DNA of 64,000 nucleotides. Source: Nilaparvata lugens. Lineage: Eukaryota > Arthropoda > Insecta > Hemiptera > Delphacidae. Both the position numbers and the translations under genes were made by a program. The DNA lies in contig NC_052506.1 of the NCBI RefSeq assembly GCF_014356525.2, positions 23,822,707-23,886,706 of the forward strand. The letters are read 5' to 3'. The notes below the pieces were generated by a model. The model did no database searches. It was not told the origin of the DNA and saw nothing but the letters and a program-made list of their open reading frames with translations. Of this stretch, positions 25,501 to 34,754 are shown piece by piece; position 1 is the first letter of the stretch; every line of letters begins with the position of its first letter.

Positions 25501-27746
25501 GATCTTTGTAGAACTCTTTGACAAACCTGGAATAGGAAACTCAACTTATTTACAGTTCACATTTTTGGTAGACCTATGGTGAGATTCACGCTAGAAAGGC
25601 AGTTGAACTCTTTTCGTAACTACACCTTTTGCTATAGGCCTATCATAGACCTACTATTTCAAAATACATTCAGTTGAAGAAATTCATGGAAACTACGTTT
25701 CGAAAAACAACAAAAAAGGATGCTGACACTGTCTACTATTTGGGAACATGTTAACAGCTCACAGTGTTGCCACTTTACCTTTTCCACCGCCTTCTATAGT
25801 AGATTGAATTTGAATTGAAAAATCTTTATTCATAAACATGTAAAAATACATATGAATAGTGTCACCGAATACTAAGGAATATAGCCTAAATACTAATTAC
25901 AAACAATAGCTGATCCAAGCCACCCCGGTAAATCAGATGTGATTTATTGTCGGTGTACGTTTGTTTGTATGTTCGACGATAAATTTTGAATGCTTTTCAT
26001 CAATTAACTTCAAATTTCCAACACCTTAAACCATAATACAAATCGAGTTCGTTGACAATAATACTGACCAACTTCTTTATCCGGATAAGTAATATAATAT
26101 ATCATACACTCACTTTAGATGGAGCCTCCTGGCTAGAAGGTTGAGGTGAGCTAAGCGAGCTATTAGCTTGTAATAATACATAGAAGAGTAATTAAGACAT
26201 AATTGCATGCAGGATTTGTGTGGAGATTCATCTCTTTAACTTATGACAAGACAAGATTGAGTTGCAAAAACTATTTTAAATATATTAAATTATTTTAAAT
26301 ATAAGATTGAGGGCTGGTTCACCTGTCAGCCATGTCCTTGGCATCGAAGCCTTCAATATGTATAAGAGAATCTGCCACACTTTTTGTCATTGCTGTATCA
26401 TCTGTATACATTTTCTGAGGACCTGGAAAAATGTTAAGCTTAATTACTGTTTTAATATATGTCAAAATAATAATGAACCAGTGAAAAAATGTAAATAACG
26501 AGATCCAGTTATGCAATATCATAATGTCTCCTAATTGAATTATAAAAAGTCGTTCCAAGTTTGAAATTTTCATCTTCGATATATTTATCATCTCTTATCA
26601 AATATTATATTAGAAGAGAGGTAAGATAGGTAGCTGTACCCTCTAGTGGGATGATCACTGGTGCGAAATAAGTTTAATTGTTGATTTGTACAAAACCAAT
26701 TTCAATTAGGGGGACTGGCCGAACCTCAACGGCAGCTAGAAACTAGAAACTGGTCACCTGGAAACTAGGATACAAAAATTGTGATTTCAGACCCCTCAAA
26801 TTCATCAGTCGAAAAAAATCATAATTGAGAAAGTAACTTAAATTGGATATCAGATTTCATAAAGCGCATCTAAATCAATATATATTTTGAGATGTTTAAG
26901 TTGGTAATTAATTTACTAATCTGGCTGTCAGTATCAAAATTTTAATAGTACCCAAACTGTTGGTTTTCTCCTTTCAAGTAAAATTCTTATAAATTGGATA
27001 ACTTACATAATAAATGATATCTGTGCATATAACCTTTATTTGAAATAGAAGGTTTAGAATAAAAGTTTTGGGTAGCTTCTTCTGATTCCTTCAAATTGTA
27101 TTTTCAACCTATAAAATATCGCTTATTACACAATGTTATTTCAATAAGTAGAAATTATTGGTAGGCCTATACAAGAGTTTTATTTGGTCTTTCAAGCACT
27201 CGTAAAATGTTTCAATCACCCGTTCGCTCGGTCACTTGTGTCTTAACTCTACATCTAAGATTTAACTTGTTTGTTGAAGATCATCATTATAATTATTATT
27301 TCAAAAATCCCAGTGACTTGGCTGCCTGGAAGAATGACTGTATAACAGCCCCAATTATGATTTAATAATTTGATTATTGATCATAGATATCAGATCAATT
27401 TTAGTCATAGAAAACTGATGGTCTTAAAATGAACCAAACATATTTGATAAAATTTAGAGGCATTTATAGGAATCTAATGAAGCTGTACCGGCTCTGGGTG
27501 ATCATATAAGTTAAAAAGTTATCGCCAGATTACGTCTAGTTCATTCTAGTTAAAAACTAAATATACCTACTTACTCTTAAAATAAGGACCTTCTAATTTA
27601 TCAAAATATTTCTGAAGAACTACTTTTGAAATATCCTCAGCTTCCTCTCCTTCGTATGTAGCTCCAAGGCAGTCTCCAAGTACAGCCGAAACTAGACAAC
27701 CTCGAAATTTATTCGCTAGAATTGCAGTTTCTCTCAAAACTGCCAT
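15729..27746 (-). CDS. ADPRHL2: ADP-ribosylhydrolase ARH3 (six exons)
   Basis: ARH3-type enzymes remove ADP-ribose from serine, cleave poly(ADP-ribose) and hydrolyse O-acetyl-ADP-ribose using two Mg2+; the human enzyme acts in nucleus, cytosol and mitochondria. Joining 27746-27575, 26422-26323, 25526-25250, 19884-19769, 18725-18521 and 15932-15729 gives 357 codons with consistent phases and GT-AG introns; human ARH3 has 363. Visible motifs are FRGCLVSAVLGDCLGATYE with the flap glutamate (E32), YTDDTAM (T64, D65, D66), GYGQN, the phosphate loop GSYGNGGAMR (135-144), THSNALG (170-176), SVPTAIFCFLR (271-281) and the C-terminal metal motif SLGGDTDTIASMAGAIAGA (D308, D310, T311). The start ATG has a favourable AAAATGG context. 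The linker around 216-230 is rich in Asp, Glu and Ser and looks unlike the human one. No mitochondrial targeting sequence is evident. No broken motif was seen, so the gene appears functional. Confidence 0.95.
16196..17130 (+). mobile_element. dispersed repeat with CTTTCCTTG ends, copy 1
   Basis: Starts ACTTTCCTTGCCCTATTACC and ends CAAGGAAAGTTGTGTGAGTG followed by CACACCAGATTTTT; the CTTTCCTTG/CAAGGAAAG ends are inverted. It has a TG-rich stretch near 16327-16370 and the blocks GAGGATCCGACA and CAATTCAAGATAGCGG. A second copy is at 57280-58450. No coding frame, so probably a non-autonomous element. Confidence 0.65.
17192..17389 (+). mobile_element. GC-rich dispersed repeat, possibly SINE-like
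   Basis: A 174-bp segment (17204-17377) much richer in GC than its surroundings, with TGTGACCTGGCTGGCTCAGG and GGCAGCCGGGACCGACAGC. It is bracketed by the perfect 12-bp direct repeat CCTCTCGCTGAT (17192-17203 and 17378-17389), as expected for a target duplication. The family assignment is uncertain. Confidence 0.5.
18521..18725 (-). CDS. ADPRHL2: ARH3 exon 5
   Basis: Acceptor TTTCGTTTCAG, donor AAG|GTGATT. Encodes residues 222-290: the acidic linker end, a helix with YVEQLEAMDKLLDKD, and the conserved ALHSVPTAIFCFLR. Confidence 0.95.
19548..19651. mobile_element. MITE, GTCAGC family, in ARH3 intron 4
   Basis: The left end has AAGTGATTCATTTCAACACAG then TCAGCATTGGTTG; the right end is GCTGACAGTCTGATTAAAG then CTTACTATAG. 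It is diverged from the 15329 copy but in the same order. Confidence 0.6.
19769..19884 (-). CDS. ADPRHL2: ARH3 exon 4
   Basis: Acceptor TTCATTTCCAG, donor GG|GTATGA. Encodes residues 184-222 (CIAIHQSLALNPEEPLDVKK, then KRKMSVIEESDEAG), with phase 0 in and phase 2 out. Confidence 0.93.
20157..22411 (+). pseudogene. LINE ORF2 (endonuclease end + reverse transcriptase), frameshifted
   Basis: Three frames together cover ORF2. 20157-20774 gives the end of the endonuclease (NTKLDLIYC) and the linker, with VPWMTEDILKMMGRRDKAHR. 20891-21322 gives fingers and palm (GVDKIPIKFIKKM, DFRPISILPALSKVLERLI, ETALLRVTDDIRLAMD). 21328-21585 gives VPQGSILGPLLFTLYANDL. 21491-22411 gives the thumb and C-terminus (WTKKNGLKLNPIKTQ, NLGIIMNNTLDWS), ending at TAG. 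The catalytic YADDLQ box is present near 21535-21555 but in a frame that then stops. Frame changes near 20750-20890, 21290 and 21540-21590 break the protein, so the copy is dead. It is transcribed antisense if ARH3 is read through. Confidence 0.88.
22483..22552 (+). repeat. (TA)n microsatellite
   Basis: About 35 TA units directly after the LINE 3'UTR; probably the expanded tail of that element. Confidence 0.9.
22675..22907 (+). mobile_element. tRNA-derived SINE, copy A
   Basis: Begins GTATAAAATGAGCGCTGCTA, has an A-box-like TTGGTGTGAGGGTAAGC and a B-box-like GGGTTCAATTCC about 40 bp later, then a tRNA-unrelated body ending TCTTCGGGGTGA..TTACA. Copy B at 34024-34315 shares both ends. The A- and B-box spacing is what RNA polymerase III SINEs use. 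Confidence 0.7.
23328..23546 (-). pseudogene. transposase C-terminal fragment (left half)
   Basis: Encodes ARSPDLGICNLFLWGYLKNK then VFKDRPLTLEELKDRCREVL, the typical SPDLxxxDFFLWG segment before the last acidic residue region of Tc1/mariner-type DDE transposases. N-terminal DNA-binding and early catalytic parts are missing. Confidence 0.75.
23715..23930 (+). pseudogene. transposase C-terminal fragment (right half, with stops)
   Basis: The plus strand reads WPARSPDSSIWNFFL, stop, then LKNKVSKDRPHTLEELNER. It is the same segment as the left half in inverted orientation, with in-frame stops. Confidence 0.7.
24255..24890 (-). pseudogene. degenerate RTE-type retrotransposon C-terminus
   Basis: On the minus strand, interrupted frames give IRDRIQTGNRAYFAN, then RLLSKACTFRLYQTLDRPIL, then remnants of the RxxWLGHVERM / GRRRGRPR / KDLAGLEVR...ADRDEWRR..KAHPGL style C-terminus common in arthropod RTE-like ORF2 proteins. 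Several stops and frameshifts show it is dead. It lies in ARH3 intron 3, same strand as the gene. Confidence 0.65.
25250..25526 (-). CDS. ADPRHL2: ARH3 exon 3
   Basis: Acceptor TTCCTATTCCAG, donor CAA|GTACGT. Encodes residues 91-183 with FYKDPRRGYGQNV, the GSYGNGGAMR phosphate loop and THSNALGINGALLQ. The largest exon and the best conserved part. Confidence 0.97.
25527..26322 (-). other. ARH3 intron 2
   Basis: About 0.8 kb. 25822-25930 resembles a LINE 3' end on the minus strand (compare 12440). Nothing else recognised. Confidence 0.6.
26323..26422 (-). CDS. ADPRHL2: ARH3 exon 2
   Basis: Acceptor TTTTTCCAG, donor AG|GTGAAC. Encodes residues 58-91 including YTDDTAM, whose Thr-Asp-Asp binds Mg2+ in the family. 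Confidence 0.95.
26423..27574 (-). other. ARH3 intron 1
   Basis: 1.15 kb of AT-rich sequence. No exon or repeat recognised. Confidence 0.6.
27575..27746 (-). CDS. ADPRHL2: ARH3 exon 1 (start codon)
   Basis: ATG at 27746-27744 in TATAAAATGGC context; donor AAGA|GTAAGT. Encodes residues 1-57 with FRGCLVSAVLGDCLGATYE. An acceptor-like TTTTTATTCAG ends at 27774, so the exon may begin at 27773 after a 5'UTR intron. The frame is open further upstream, but family length and context favour the ATG chosen. Confidence 0.93.
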
Positions 27747-27889
27747 TTTATAGAATCTTGACAATTTCACAACCTGAATAAAAACAACTTTACAAATCAA
27801 AACACTGTAGACTGCAAGACTGGATACATTCAACGTCTGAATCTGAAAAACAACACTTTTCTAACCTAAAAGTAGGCTAAATGAAAACG

Positions 27890-28080
27890 ACTATAAATTT
27901 CTGGCTGGCTACAGTCACGGCGACGGTGTTTCCCGGCAACACTTTGATGAACACGTCATATTGAGAGTGTCTCAAGGTTGAGTATTTCAAATTTGTTTTG
28001 TGTAAAAGCATGATCTAAAAGGTTCTGTTCAATATAGGTTTTAAAGGAAAAAGGAAAGGTTAGGGAGGTTAGGTTTTGGC
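27890..28080 (-). promoter_or_regulatory. probable ARH3 promoter / 5'UTR region
   Basis: A locally GC-richer patch (GTTGCCGGGAAACACCGTCG on the minus strand, near 27940) is followed upstream by AACCTAACCTCCCTAACC (28054-28075). Its position 150-330 bp before the start codon fits a promoter. No TATA box is evident. Inference only. Confidence 0.35.
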
Positions 28081-28486
28081 TTTTAAATGGCAACATGTTA
28101 ATATTATTCAAATAATAATAATTTATTTTTTGTCAAAGAGCAATTAAAAAATTGCACTAGACAATGTCAAAGTATTTAAAAGAAACATCACAATAATAAT
28201 TTGGGTTAAAATCCCACTGAATACGAAGTTATGGTATTACCATCTAGGTCACTCATAAGTAACAAATAATATTTTACCTACACATATTAGTATGATATAC
28301 AGTATTTTATAAGACAAAACATCAATTAAAGGAGTTCTCATAGAATTCAATCAATCTATAAAAAGGGTTGTCGATAAATGAATACAAAAATGATAAATTA
28401 ATGAAAAAATTATATCAATAAATAAACACAAAATGGCTAAAGTTGAAATACTTGCAATTTTGTGATATCTATCACTTTGGATAGGA

Positions 28487-28882
28487 TGGACTTTGGGTTG
28501 TAGAGAATTCAATTCTCTTTAATTTGATTTATTATGACACCATTCTATGTTTTCCATCAATTGTTATAGCAGTTTTAGTGTTGAGTGTGAATTCTCAATA
28601 CAACAACAATAGATCATTTGACAATGTAATTTGGTCACAATATCTGGAACACAATTTTTGACTCTGCCGCTTAATTAAGACTAGTTAGAAGCTGAAAATA
28701 TTGAAAATTCTCATCCCCAACCCCTGTGCTAAAGGTGGAATACCGGCAAGTTGACACTTGTTGCTGTATTGAGAATTCCATACTCAACACTAAAGCTGCT
28801 ATAACAATTGATGGAAAACATAGAATGGTGTAATAATACATCAAATGAAAGAGAATTGAATCCTCTACAACCCAACGACCAA
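28487..28882. mobile_element. large foldback element, ~115-bp arms
   Basis: Arm 28487-28612 and arm 28757-28882 are inverted copies sharing TTGGGTTGTAGAG, CATTCTATGTTTTCCATCAA and TTGTTATAGCAG. The spacer carries copy 2 of the C-rich hairpin repeat. A diverged partial arm recurs at 29280-29410. Confidence 0.8.
28640..28745 (-). repeat. C-rich hairpin repeat, copy 2
   Basis: The minus strand reads TTAGCACAGGGGTTGGGGATG then CTTCTAACTAGTC and GGCAGAGTCAAA..TTGTGTTCC, matching copies 3 and 4. The left hairpin arm is degraded. Confidence 0.6.
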
Positions 28883-29109
28883 TACTTATTTTTACGATAA
28901 ATTGTTGTTGAGTAATAAGCCCGGAAAGTGCAAAAATTTGGAAGAAAATCTGTATTTTCAAAAATTTCACAATTTTAAAAGTGAATATCTCGACAACTAA
29001 AGGAGATTATCACAAAACTCAATTGAACAAAACTTGTAGGGAATTTATCTAGCTTCATTATCACTCATTCAGTCATGTCGCTGTAATGCATAGTTCCCCA
29101 GATACATGC

Positions 29110-29262
29110 GTTTACCCAGAAATGAAAAACCAAACTTTAAACCACCTTCATCCCTTAAGCACAAGGGGTAGGGATGATCACTTTGGATATGTTTACCTTC
29201 TAACTAGTCCAAACAAAGCTGTGGAGTCAAATATTGTGTTCCAAACGCTCCCTCCAAATTAC
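29110..29262 (+). repeat. C-rich hairpin repeat, copy 3
   Basis: CATCCCTTAAGCACAAGGGG..GGGATGATC forms the hairpin, followed by ATATGTTTACCTTCTAACTA, GCTGTGGAGTCAAA and GTGTTCCAAAC. Confidence 0.65.
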
Positions 29263-29639
29263 CCTGTCGATTGATCTATAGTTGTTACTGAAGATTTTAC
29301 GCTCAACACTATAACGGCTGCAACAATCGTAGGGAGGTGCGTAAAATATAGTGGAATAATACTTGAAACTGAAGAGAATATTATGCTCTGAACTCATGAT
29401 TAGCACGGATCTTTTCAATCAATTGTTGAAAAGTTATAAGGAAAAAATATGAAACAATCGGAGCCGGAACGGTTTTTCTTAAAATGTGACACTTTCGAGA
29501 GCTCATACCTAGAAAACTTGAAGAGATATGCAAAAATGTTATAATGAAACTTGTAGGCTAATTTGTGAGCTTTAATTTTGTATTGAAATAAAATTTCCGA
29601 AACACACATATTATTTCTGAGATATGTGCAAAAAATCTG

Positions 29640-29775
29640 AATATGTTACTTTCTAACCACCCCCACTCCCTTAGCACAGGGATTAGGAGTGAGGTCTTTT
29701 GATATGTTTACCCCCCTACTATCCTTGAAATAGCTGCGGGGTTAAACATATTATGTTCCAAACTTTTCCCTCTTT
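29640..29775 (+). repeat. C-rich hairpin repeat, copy 4
   Basis: ACTCCCTTAGCACAGGGATTAGGAGT hairpin, then GATATGTTTACCCCCCTACT, GCTGCGGGGTTAAA and TATGTTCCAAAC. Confidence 0.65.
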
Positions 29776-29924
29776 TTTGAGTATTACCTACTCAAACTTA
29801 CCTTTTTTGAGCATTAGTTGCCTGGACTATTAGCTGAGCTTCAGTACTGAATTTTATCAGGTGTCTGATCATTATTTGTTATAGAAATTTCTAAGAGAAC
29901 ACTGAAAAACGCAAATTGTGTGTA

Positions 29925-30020
29925 TTTTTTTTCAAGTCCGTTCTTAGTGCGCCTCCAGAGGGCCAACTGAGCATACCCTACCTACCAAATTTGGCCCAGT
30001 AGATTTTTAGTTCTCTTAAT
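29925..30020 (+). repeat. fragment of the 40626 repeat family
   Basis: TCCGTTCTTAGTGCGCCTCC, AGAGGGCCAACTGA and AGTAGATTTTTAGTTCT match the 3' part of the element at 40626-41420. Confidence 0.7.
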
Positions 30021-30115
30021 GGAGTAAGCGAATAGAATTTATCTTTTATATACCTAGATAATAATTATATTTTGGATAGATTATAATAAATACATATGTT
30101 AACATAGTATAGAGC

Positions 30116-30300
30116 TTAATTTGGCGGGAGTACAGCCTGATTTTTCCCGCGTTTGCGCATACGCGTGTATTGGCAGTGCTGCCAACTTAGCGAGAGGAAG
30201 GGTCACGTTAAAAATAAGATTCTCACCCGACCGCAAATGCCGGCAAATGAACGCATACACATGCGACTCGCATCTGAATAGTTTCAGTGGCATCCAAAAA
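30116..30300 (+). promoter_or_regulatory. CpG-rich patch with two E2F-like sites
   Basis: TTTGGCGGGA (30120-30129) and TTTTTCCCGCG (30141-30151) are opposite-strand matches to the E2F consensus TTTSSCGC. They are followed by GCGCATACGCG and several further CpGs, in otherwise CpG-poor DNA. This is promoter-like. The driven gene is uncertain: a plus-strand transcript, or an upstream alternative promoter of ARH3 on the minus strand. No TSS can be fixed by eye. Confidence 0.4.
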
Positions 30301-30342
30301 CTCCAGTGAAAAATATTTTTCCACTGTTTGAAATTAACTTAC

Positions 30343-30499
30343 TACGGTGTTTTATTTCTACATTAGGTTTGTCTTTTTCTAATGGAAGCTCACACAGTCT
30401 AGACTTTGTTGTGTATTTTTTTTCAGTGAGTGACTTTATCAAAGCAAGTATGAGCAGTGATATCCCGACTGCTATCAAGGTATGAAAATTATTACTCAT
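30343..30499 (-). CDS. possible first coding exon of a membrane-anchored protein
   Basis: ATG at 30499, then 52 codons to a perfect donor (CGTA|GTAAGT). The peptide has a short polar start (MSNNFHT), one hydrophobic segment (residues 8-21, LIAVGISLLILALI), then a basic and polar tail (KSLTEKKYTTKSRLCELPLE, KDKPNVEIKHR), as in a type III signal-anchored protein. No downstream phase-1 exon was found; joining to the acceptor before ARH3 exon 1 gives a stop after eight codons. The family is not recognised and a chance open frame is possible. Confidence 0.35.
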
Positions 30500-30699
30500 A
30501 TTTCCGCTATTGAACAATTTCCTTGCTATTGTAAGTTGATACAAATTGACCTCGAATGTTAATTGTCAACAGTGATTATTGTCAAATATGTACGTTATTC
30601 CATGTTTCAAATGACACAATCAAACTGTTTTCCTTATACATATTCTATGATATAATTTGACATGCGTGTTTCAAAACTTCTCTTCTGGCGATACTGGAT

Positions 30700-32194
30700 T
30701 GTAGAGTACTGAGAATGAAGTTTTCATGATTCTGAGACTTGATTTATGGTTTTTTATAATCACACATAGGTTGAGCGATTCCTTGATCTCAGAAGACTCA
30801 AAGCTCAAACTAATATTTTTAATCTCCAGATTAAGATTCAGATTATTTGATAAATTTGCTGTCGGAGTACTTCTGTGTTATCATTGAAAGTTCCATATTA
30901 TAGTGGAATATTAAAATTTGTTAAATTATTGAAGATTGAAAATAATTTGGCAGCAGTCCATGAGTAACACGTGCGCCTGATTGTACTCTATACTCACTGC
31001 CAAGTTTTACTGAGCTTCTGAATTGAAGCTCATTGTTTCAAGAATTTCCATGTCTCTGTATTCTGCATGCCTGTCCAAAGTGTTTGCTTACCTTATTTCT
31101 ATCACTTCTGTTTATATTTCAAAATAACATATCTTATTATATCTGATATTCATATTCATATCTTTATTTATTTTCAAATGTGGTCCGCAGTGTCATATTA
31201 TGTCATATTCTTATTGTAAAACATTTTTTTGAGCGAAGAACTGAAAATCACACTTTTATCTAAAAGTGTGTATTTTCTAAAAAAATCATTGGCTTATTGT
31301 TAAATGTACTATGAATATTGTAAATTGTAATTACTAAGAATGAGTAATATCCAGTACCTTTATTAATATTATTTTTTAGACACAACAACAATTTCACGTC
31401 GATTCTATAACGGTCGATTCCGTCCATTATTTTTGGTATTAATCCTACATGTTTAAATGTAGCCCTACCAAAATACGTGGAGACTGAATTGCATATAGGT
31501 ACATAATATTTCTTAAAGGTACTGCAATATATTTTCTAGTGGATAATTTTACTTGAGTGTAAGACTTTCCTAGCTTTGAAAGTCTTTTTCGGGATACAAG
31601 TAGTATTTTTGTATCATTGTTACCGTATTCTTATGAATAACTGTGATGTGGGCTACTACTCATAACAGAATTCCTCAAGCCTGAACAAAAAGAGTTTACT
31701 GTGGACACTTCCCTCTAAAGATAGTTTAAAAAATTCTCAGCTATGATTCTATGCTCTAATGTATAAGCCTACTTCCTTATTTGAAAAGTAGCGCGTGCCT
31801 ATCAAATATAAGATTAGAATATTGTGATGACACAAAATAGAATAGCCGGATATATCGATCCTTATCTCTCGGTTTTAGGATGATTGCATAGAATGTTTTG
31901 CTTCGGAAAGTAGACTTGTGATTCAGCGCAATGTCTAAAATGCCAGATGTCTCATAAAATTATTCTATGACCTCTGACATAAACCAACTGAAATGCAGAT
32001 ATAAATGCCATATGGTGAGAGTGAGAGATAAGATGTGCTGAAACGTCACCATCAGTATGCTCTTATCTTGTGTAATAGAGGCTGCTGTAAATAAAGGAGA
32101 CAAAGCTTTTTATCAGAATTTCAACTAATGCTATATAATTTGGATGAATCGCTGTGAAAATGATAAGGAAATGAGTTTAATCACAGCCTTCAAC
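30700..32194. other. non-coding AT-rich DNA
   Basis: Nothing recognised in this stretch. Confidence 0.45.
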
Positions 32195-32282
32195 TAAAGA
32201 GAGATTCACTTCAAACCGTCAGCATTGGTTCATATATGTATTTATGTATAGAAATGCTGACAGTGTCAAGTCGCAATATAGA
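32195..32282. mobile_element. short MITE, GTCAGC family
   Basis: GAGATTCACTTCAAACCGTC with AGCATTGGTT at the left and AATGCTGACAGTGTCAAGTC at the right, inverted. Confidence 0.6.
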
Positions 32283-32954
32283 GATGACTATGGTTCAATT
32301 CATGTAATCAACTTTTGTGCGAATAATGCATGTGAAGATGTGAAGATCCTTGTGGAAACCTTGTTAGAATATTATTGAGCCTGAGAGATTCGTATCTTTG
32401 CATCCTACATAATAAAGTATGATGAATTAAATTAGAAATGGGGGAAATGCACTAGGGATTTCCCAAAGCAGGGACTGGCATAGCGGAGAATTTCAGAACT
32501 TCTTCAAATCATCTTCTTATTACAGATTACAGATTCTGCAATATCTTTGATAACAATGTCGAATTATTTGAATCAGAATACAGTATTTGATTTTCAACAT
32601 TAAAATATAATCGAATCAAATTCTATTCATTGAACAAGAGACGCTGTTCCATCATTGAACTGGGTTCAACGGAGTCTACCTTAGGAGATGTCAATGGAGA
32701 TTGATCTCGTTTCATGTTTTTCTTAGAAATTCATTACATCTTGGTAACTTGAGAGTTCAAGTCGAAAAACTTTAAAAATGTCAATTGCGTGATGCACAGC
32801 CTTGAAGACCTGGAAAGGAGGTGGTATAGTTCTATTAGAATGCATACCGTATGTTGTGAAAAATATATTCATTTTTATTTACAGCTAAAACGTATTCTAG
32901 ATGAAAACTATCTCACACAATTTCCAGAAATCGAAAACGATATCCAAAGTTTTG

Positions 32955-33175
32955 TTTTCCCCTCTCATTCAGAGCGCATATCATCACACACGCTATCCTA
33001 CTGTCATTGCTTCTCTCTCTTTCAATGACTGTCCTTTTCCTTCCCATCTGCCTTTTCTTGGTGCTATCCGTCCGGCGGTCTTCCTTTTCATCTCTTCTCT
33101 CACTCTTTCAATGAGTCTCTCCTTCTCCTTTTTCATCGGCCTTTTCTTGTGCTTTCCGTCCGACATCGCTGACTA
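32955..33175 (+). repeat. pyrimidine-rich stretch with diverged tandem copies
   Basis: Two copies of about 90 bp share TCTCTCTTTCAATGA / TCTCACTCTTTCAATGA, CTGCCTTTTCTTG / CGGCCTTTTCTTG and CTATCCGTCCG / CTTTCCGTCCG. Overlapping open frames here are a by-product of the base composition. Confidence 0.5.
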
Positions 33176-34023
33176 CACTTCATGTTTGTGGAAAACGTTT
33201 TGTTTCATTGATCAGCGCTTACTCTAATACCAAACAGGGTCAAAAGTTTATAAATAAACATAGCTTCCTTCATAGCGAGTCACAAATTTCATAGTTGTCT
33301 AGGCCTCCCTAGCAAGAGTGCCTACTTTGCTCTTCCACAGAGCTACGGGGTTTTCCAGAGTATAATTTTCAGTACTGGATTGCCTCCAGGTATTTAGAAA
33401 TTGTTAAGATTTAGTCTTCTGAATATTAATACTTTTTTATCAACTTTTGTTTGTAGTTTGATCTCAAATTCCAATTTCCAATTTGTTCTATTGAAGTTTA
33501 TAGTATTTTATAACACTAATCTGCAGATTTTTAGTTTTTATAAATTTCGAACACTTTTCATGCATGTACCTAACCGTTTTCATTAGTAAACCATAGTATA
33601 CCATGAACCAAATAGTAAACCATTCTGTTTCAACAACATTTCGTTAAAATAATTGAATAACATTGAAAAATTAGAATAATATTGCAATTCTAACCAAATT
33701 AAAATTGGAATACATTATTTTTGATTAAAATATCATTTTATTGAACATATAATATTATAATCAGAGATTGTATCACAAAGCTACAAGATTACTAAAAAAA
33801 ACAGTATTTGCATTCGTTTTAGTAATTTCTTTCTTGAGTCCTTCACCATTTCCGTTCGCGGTTGCTACATTGAATTTTTCAAGAGTTTTCCCCCTCATGG
33901 TTGTATCTTATAGAATTTGATGTTTCAAATTTCCTTCAAAAGTACGGTATCTGCTTAAAATTCTTTCTTAATTGCAATATCTTAGTAATTTCCATCTGTA
34001 GACAGGCTGGCCGCTATGGCTTC

Positions 34024-34315
34024 GTATAAAATGAGCGCTGCTATTCAGAGATTGTTAGTTTGGTCAGAGAAAACTCCTATAATTAGGAGTTTTTATAAAC
34101 CCCTATATTGTATTCTGTGGTTTGGTGTAAGGGTAAGCATTCCTGACCGGCAATTAGTAGCTACTGGGTTCGATTCTCGGGCTAACAAATAATTTTTGAA
34201 TAGTAGCGCTCATCGAATTTCCATCTAGCTTTTTACCCTGTTGTCAATATTTGCAGTAGCAGAAGTCTTCGGGGTGAATCACATCATTTAATTTGGATTT
34301 TCGTTCAATAATGAT
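34024..34315 (+). mobile_element. tRNA-derived SINE, copy B, interrupted
   Basis: Matches copy A (22675-22907) from GTATAAAATGAGCGCTGCTA through the B-box-like GGGTTCGATTCTC to CTTCGGGGTGAATCACA. Just 5' of the A-box-like region it is split by a 55-bp insertion with a 7-bp target duplication (34065-34119). Confidence 0.75.
34058..34126. mobile_element. micro-MITE (55 bp) with 7-bp target duplication, copy 1
   Basis: GTTTGGT at 34058-34064 and 34120-34126 flanks 34065-34119, which begins CAGAGAAAACTCC and ends GTATTCTGTG. Removing the insert and one repeat restores the uninterrupted SINE of copy A (GTTTGGTGTGAGG), proving an insertion. The terminal repeats are short and imperfect (CAGAGAAAA / CACAGAATA). 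Confidence 0.8.
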
Positions 34316-34754
34316 ATTTAATTCATTAGCATTTGAATAATTACAGTATCTCAGTAATTTCCATCTGTAGTTTAAAGCACTTTGAAGCTATCTTTGTAGC
34401 GTTTCAATGGAATTTGAATCTTATAATTTATATATTCCTCCCGAATATTCTAATATTGAACAATCTGTAGCTTCTCAAAGAGTCTTTTTGGTGTTTAATA
34501 ACTTCCAAATTTAGTCTGAAATCATCTATTCTTTTCAAATATTTTGGTGTAAATTTACTTAATGTTCTAGAGTTTACTAGGCCTCTCAACTACATGAAGG
34601 TGAAACACTGTTGAAGAGTTTTAATTTGGATTGCACCACTCTATTTATCTAGATGTATAGGTTTTCTCAATATTATATCTATAATCGAGTAGAAAATATA
34701 ACACTCGATCCACTACTATAGTGAGATTTTCCTCTATCAAGAACTCTGCTTTAA

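Noticed and set aside
30099..30309. Open frames on both strands over the CpG-rich patch
   Set aside because: They start at TTG-type codons or lack context; the patch reads better as a promoter.
32640..32703. Possible terminal exon (RRCSIIELGSTESTLGDVNGD then TGA)
   Set aside because: No convincing acceptor tract and no partner exon in phase.
32789..33227. Overlapping open frames in pyrimidine-rich DNA
   Set aside because: Base composition and a local tandem duplication explain them; no donor site.
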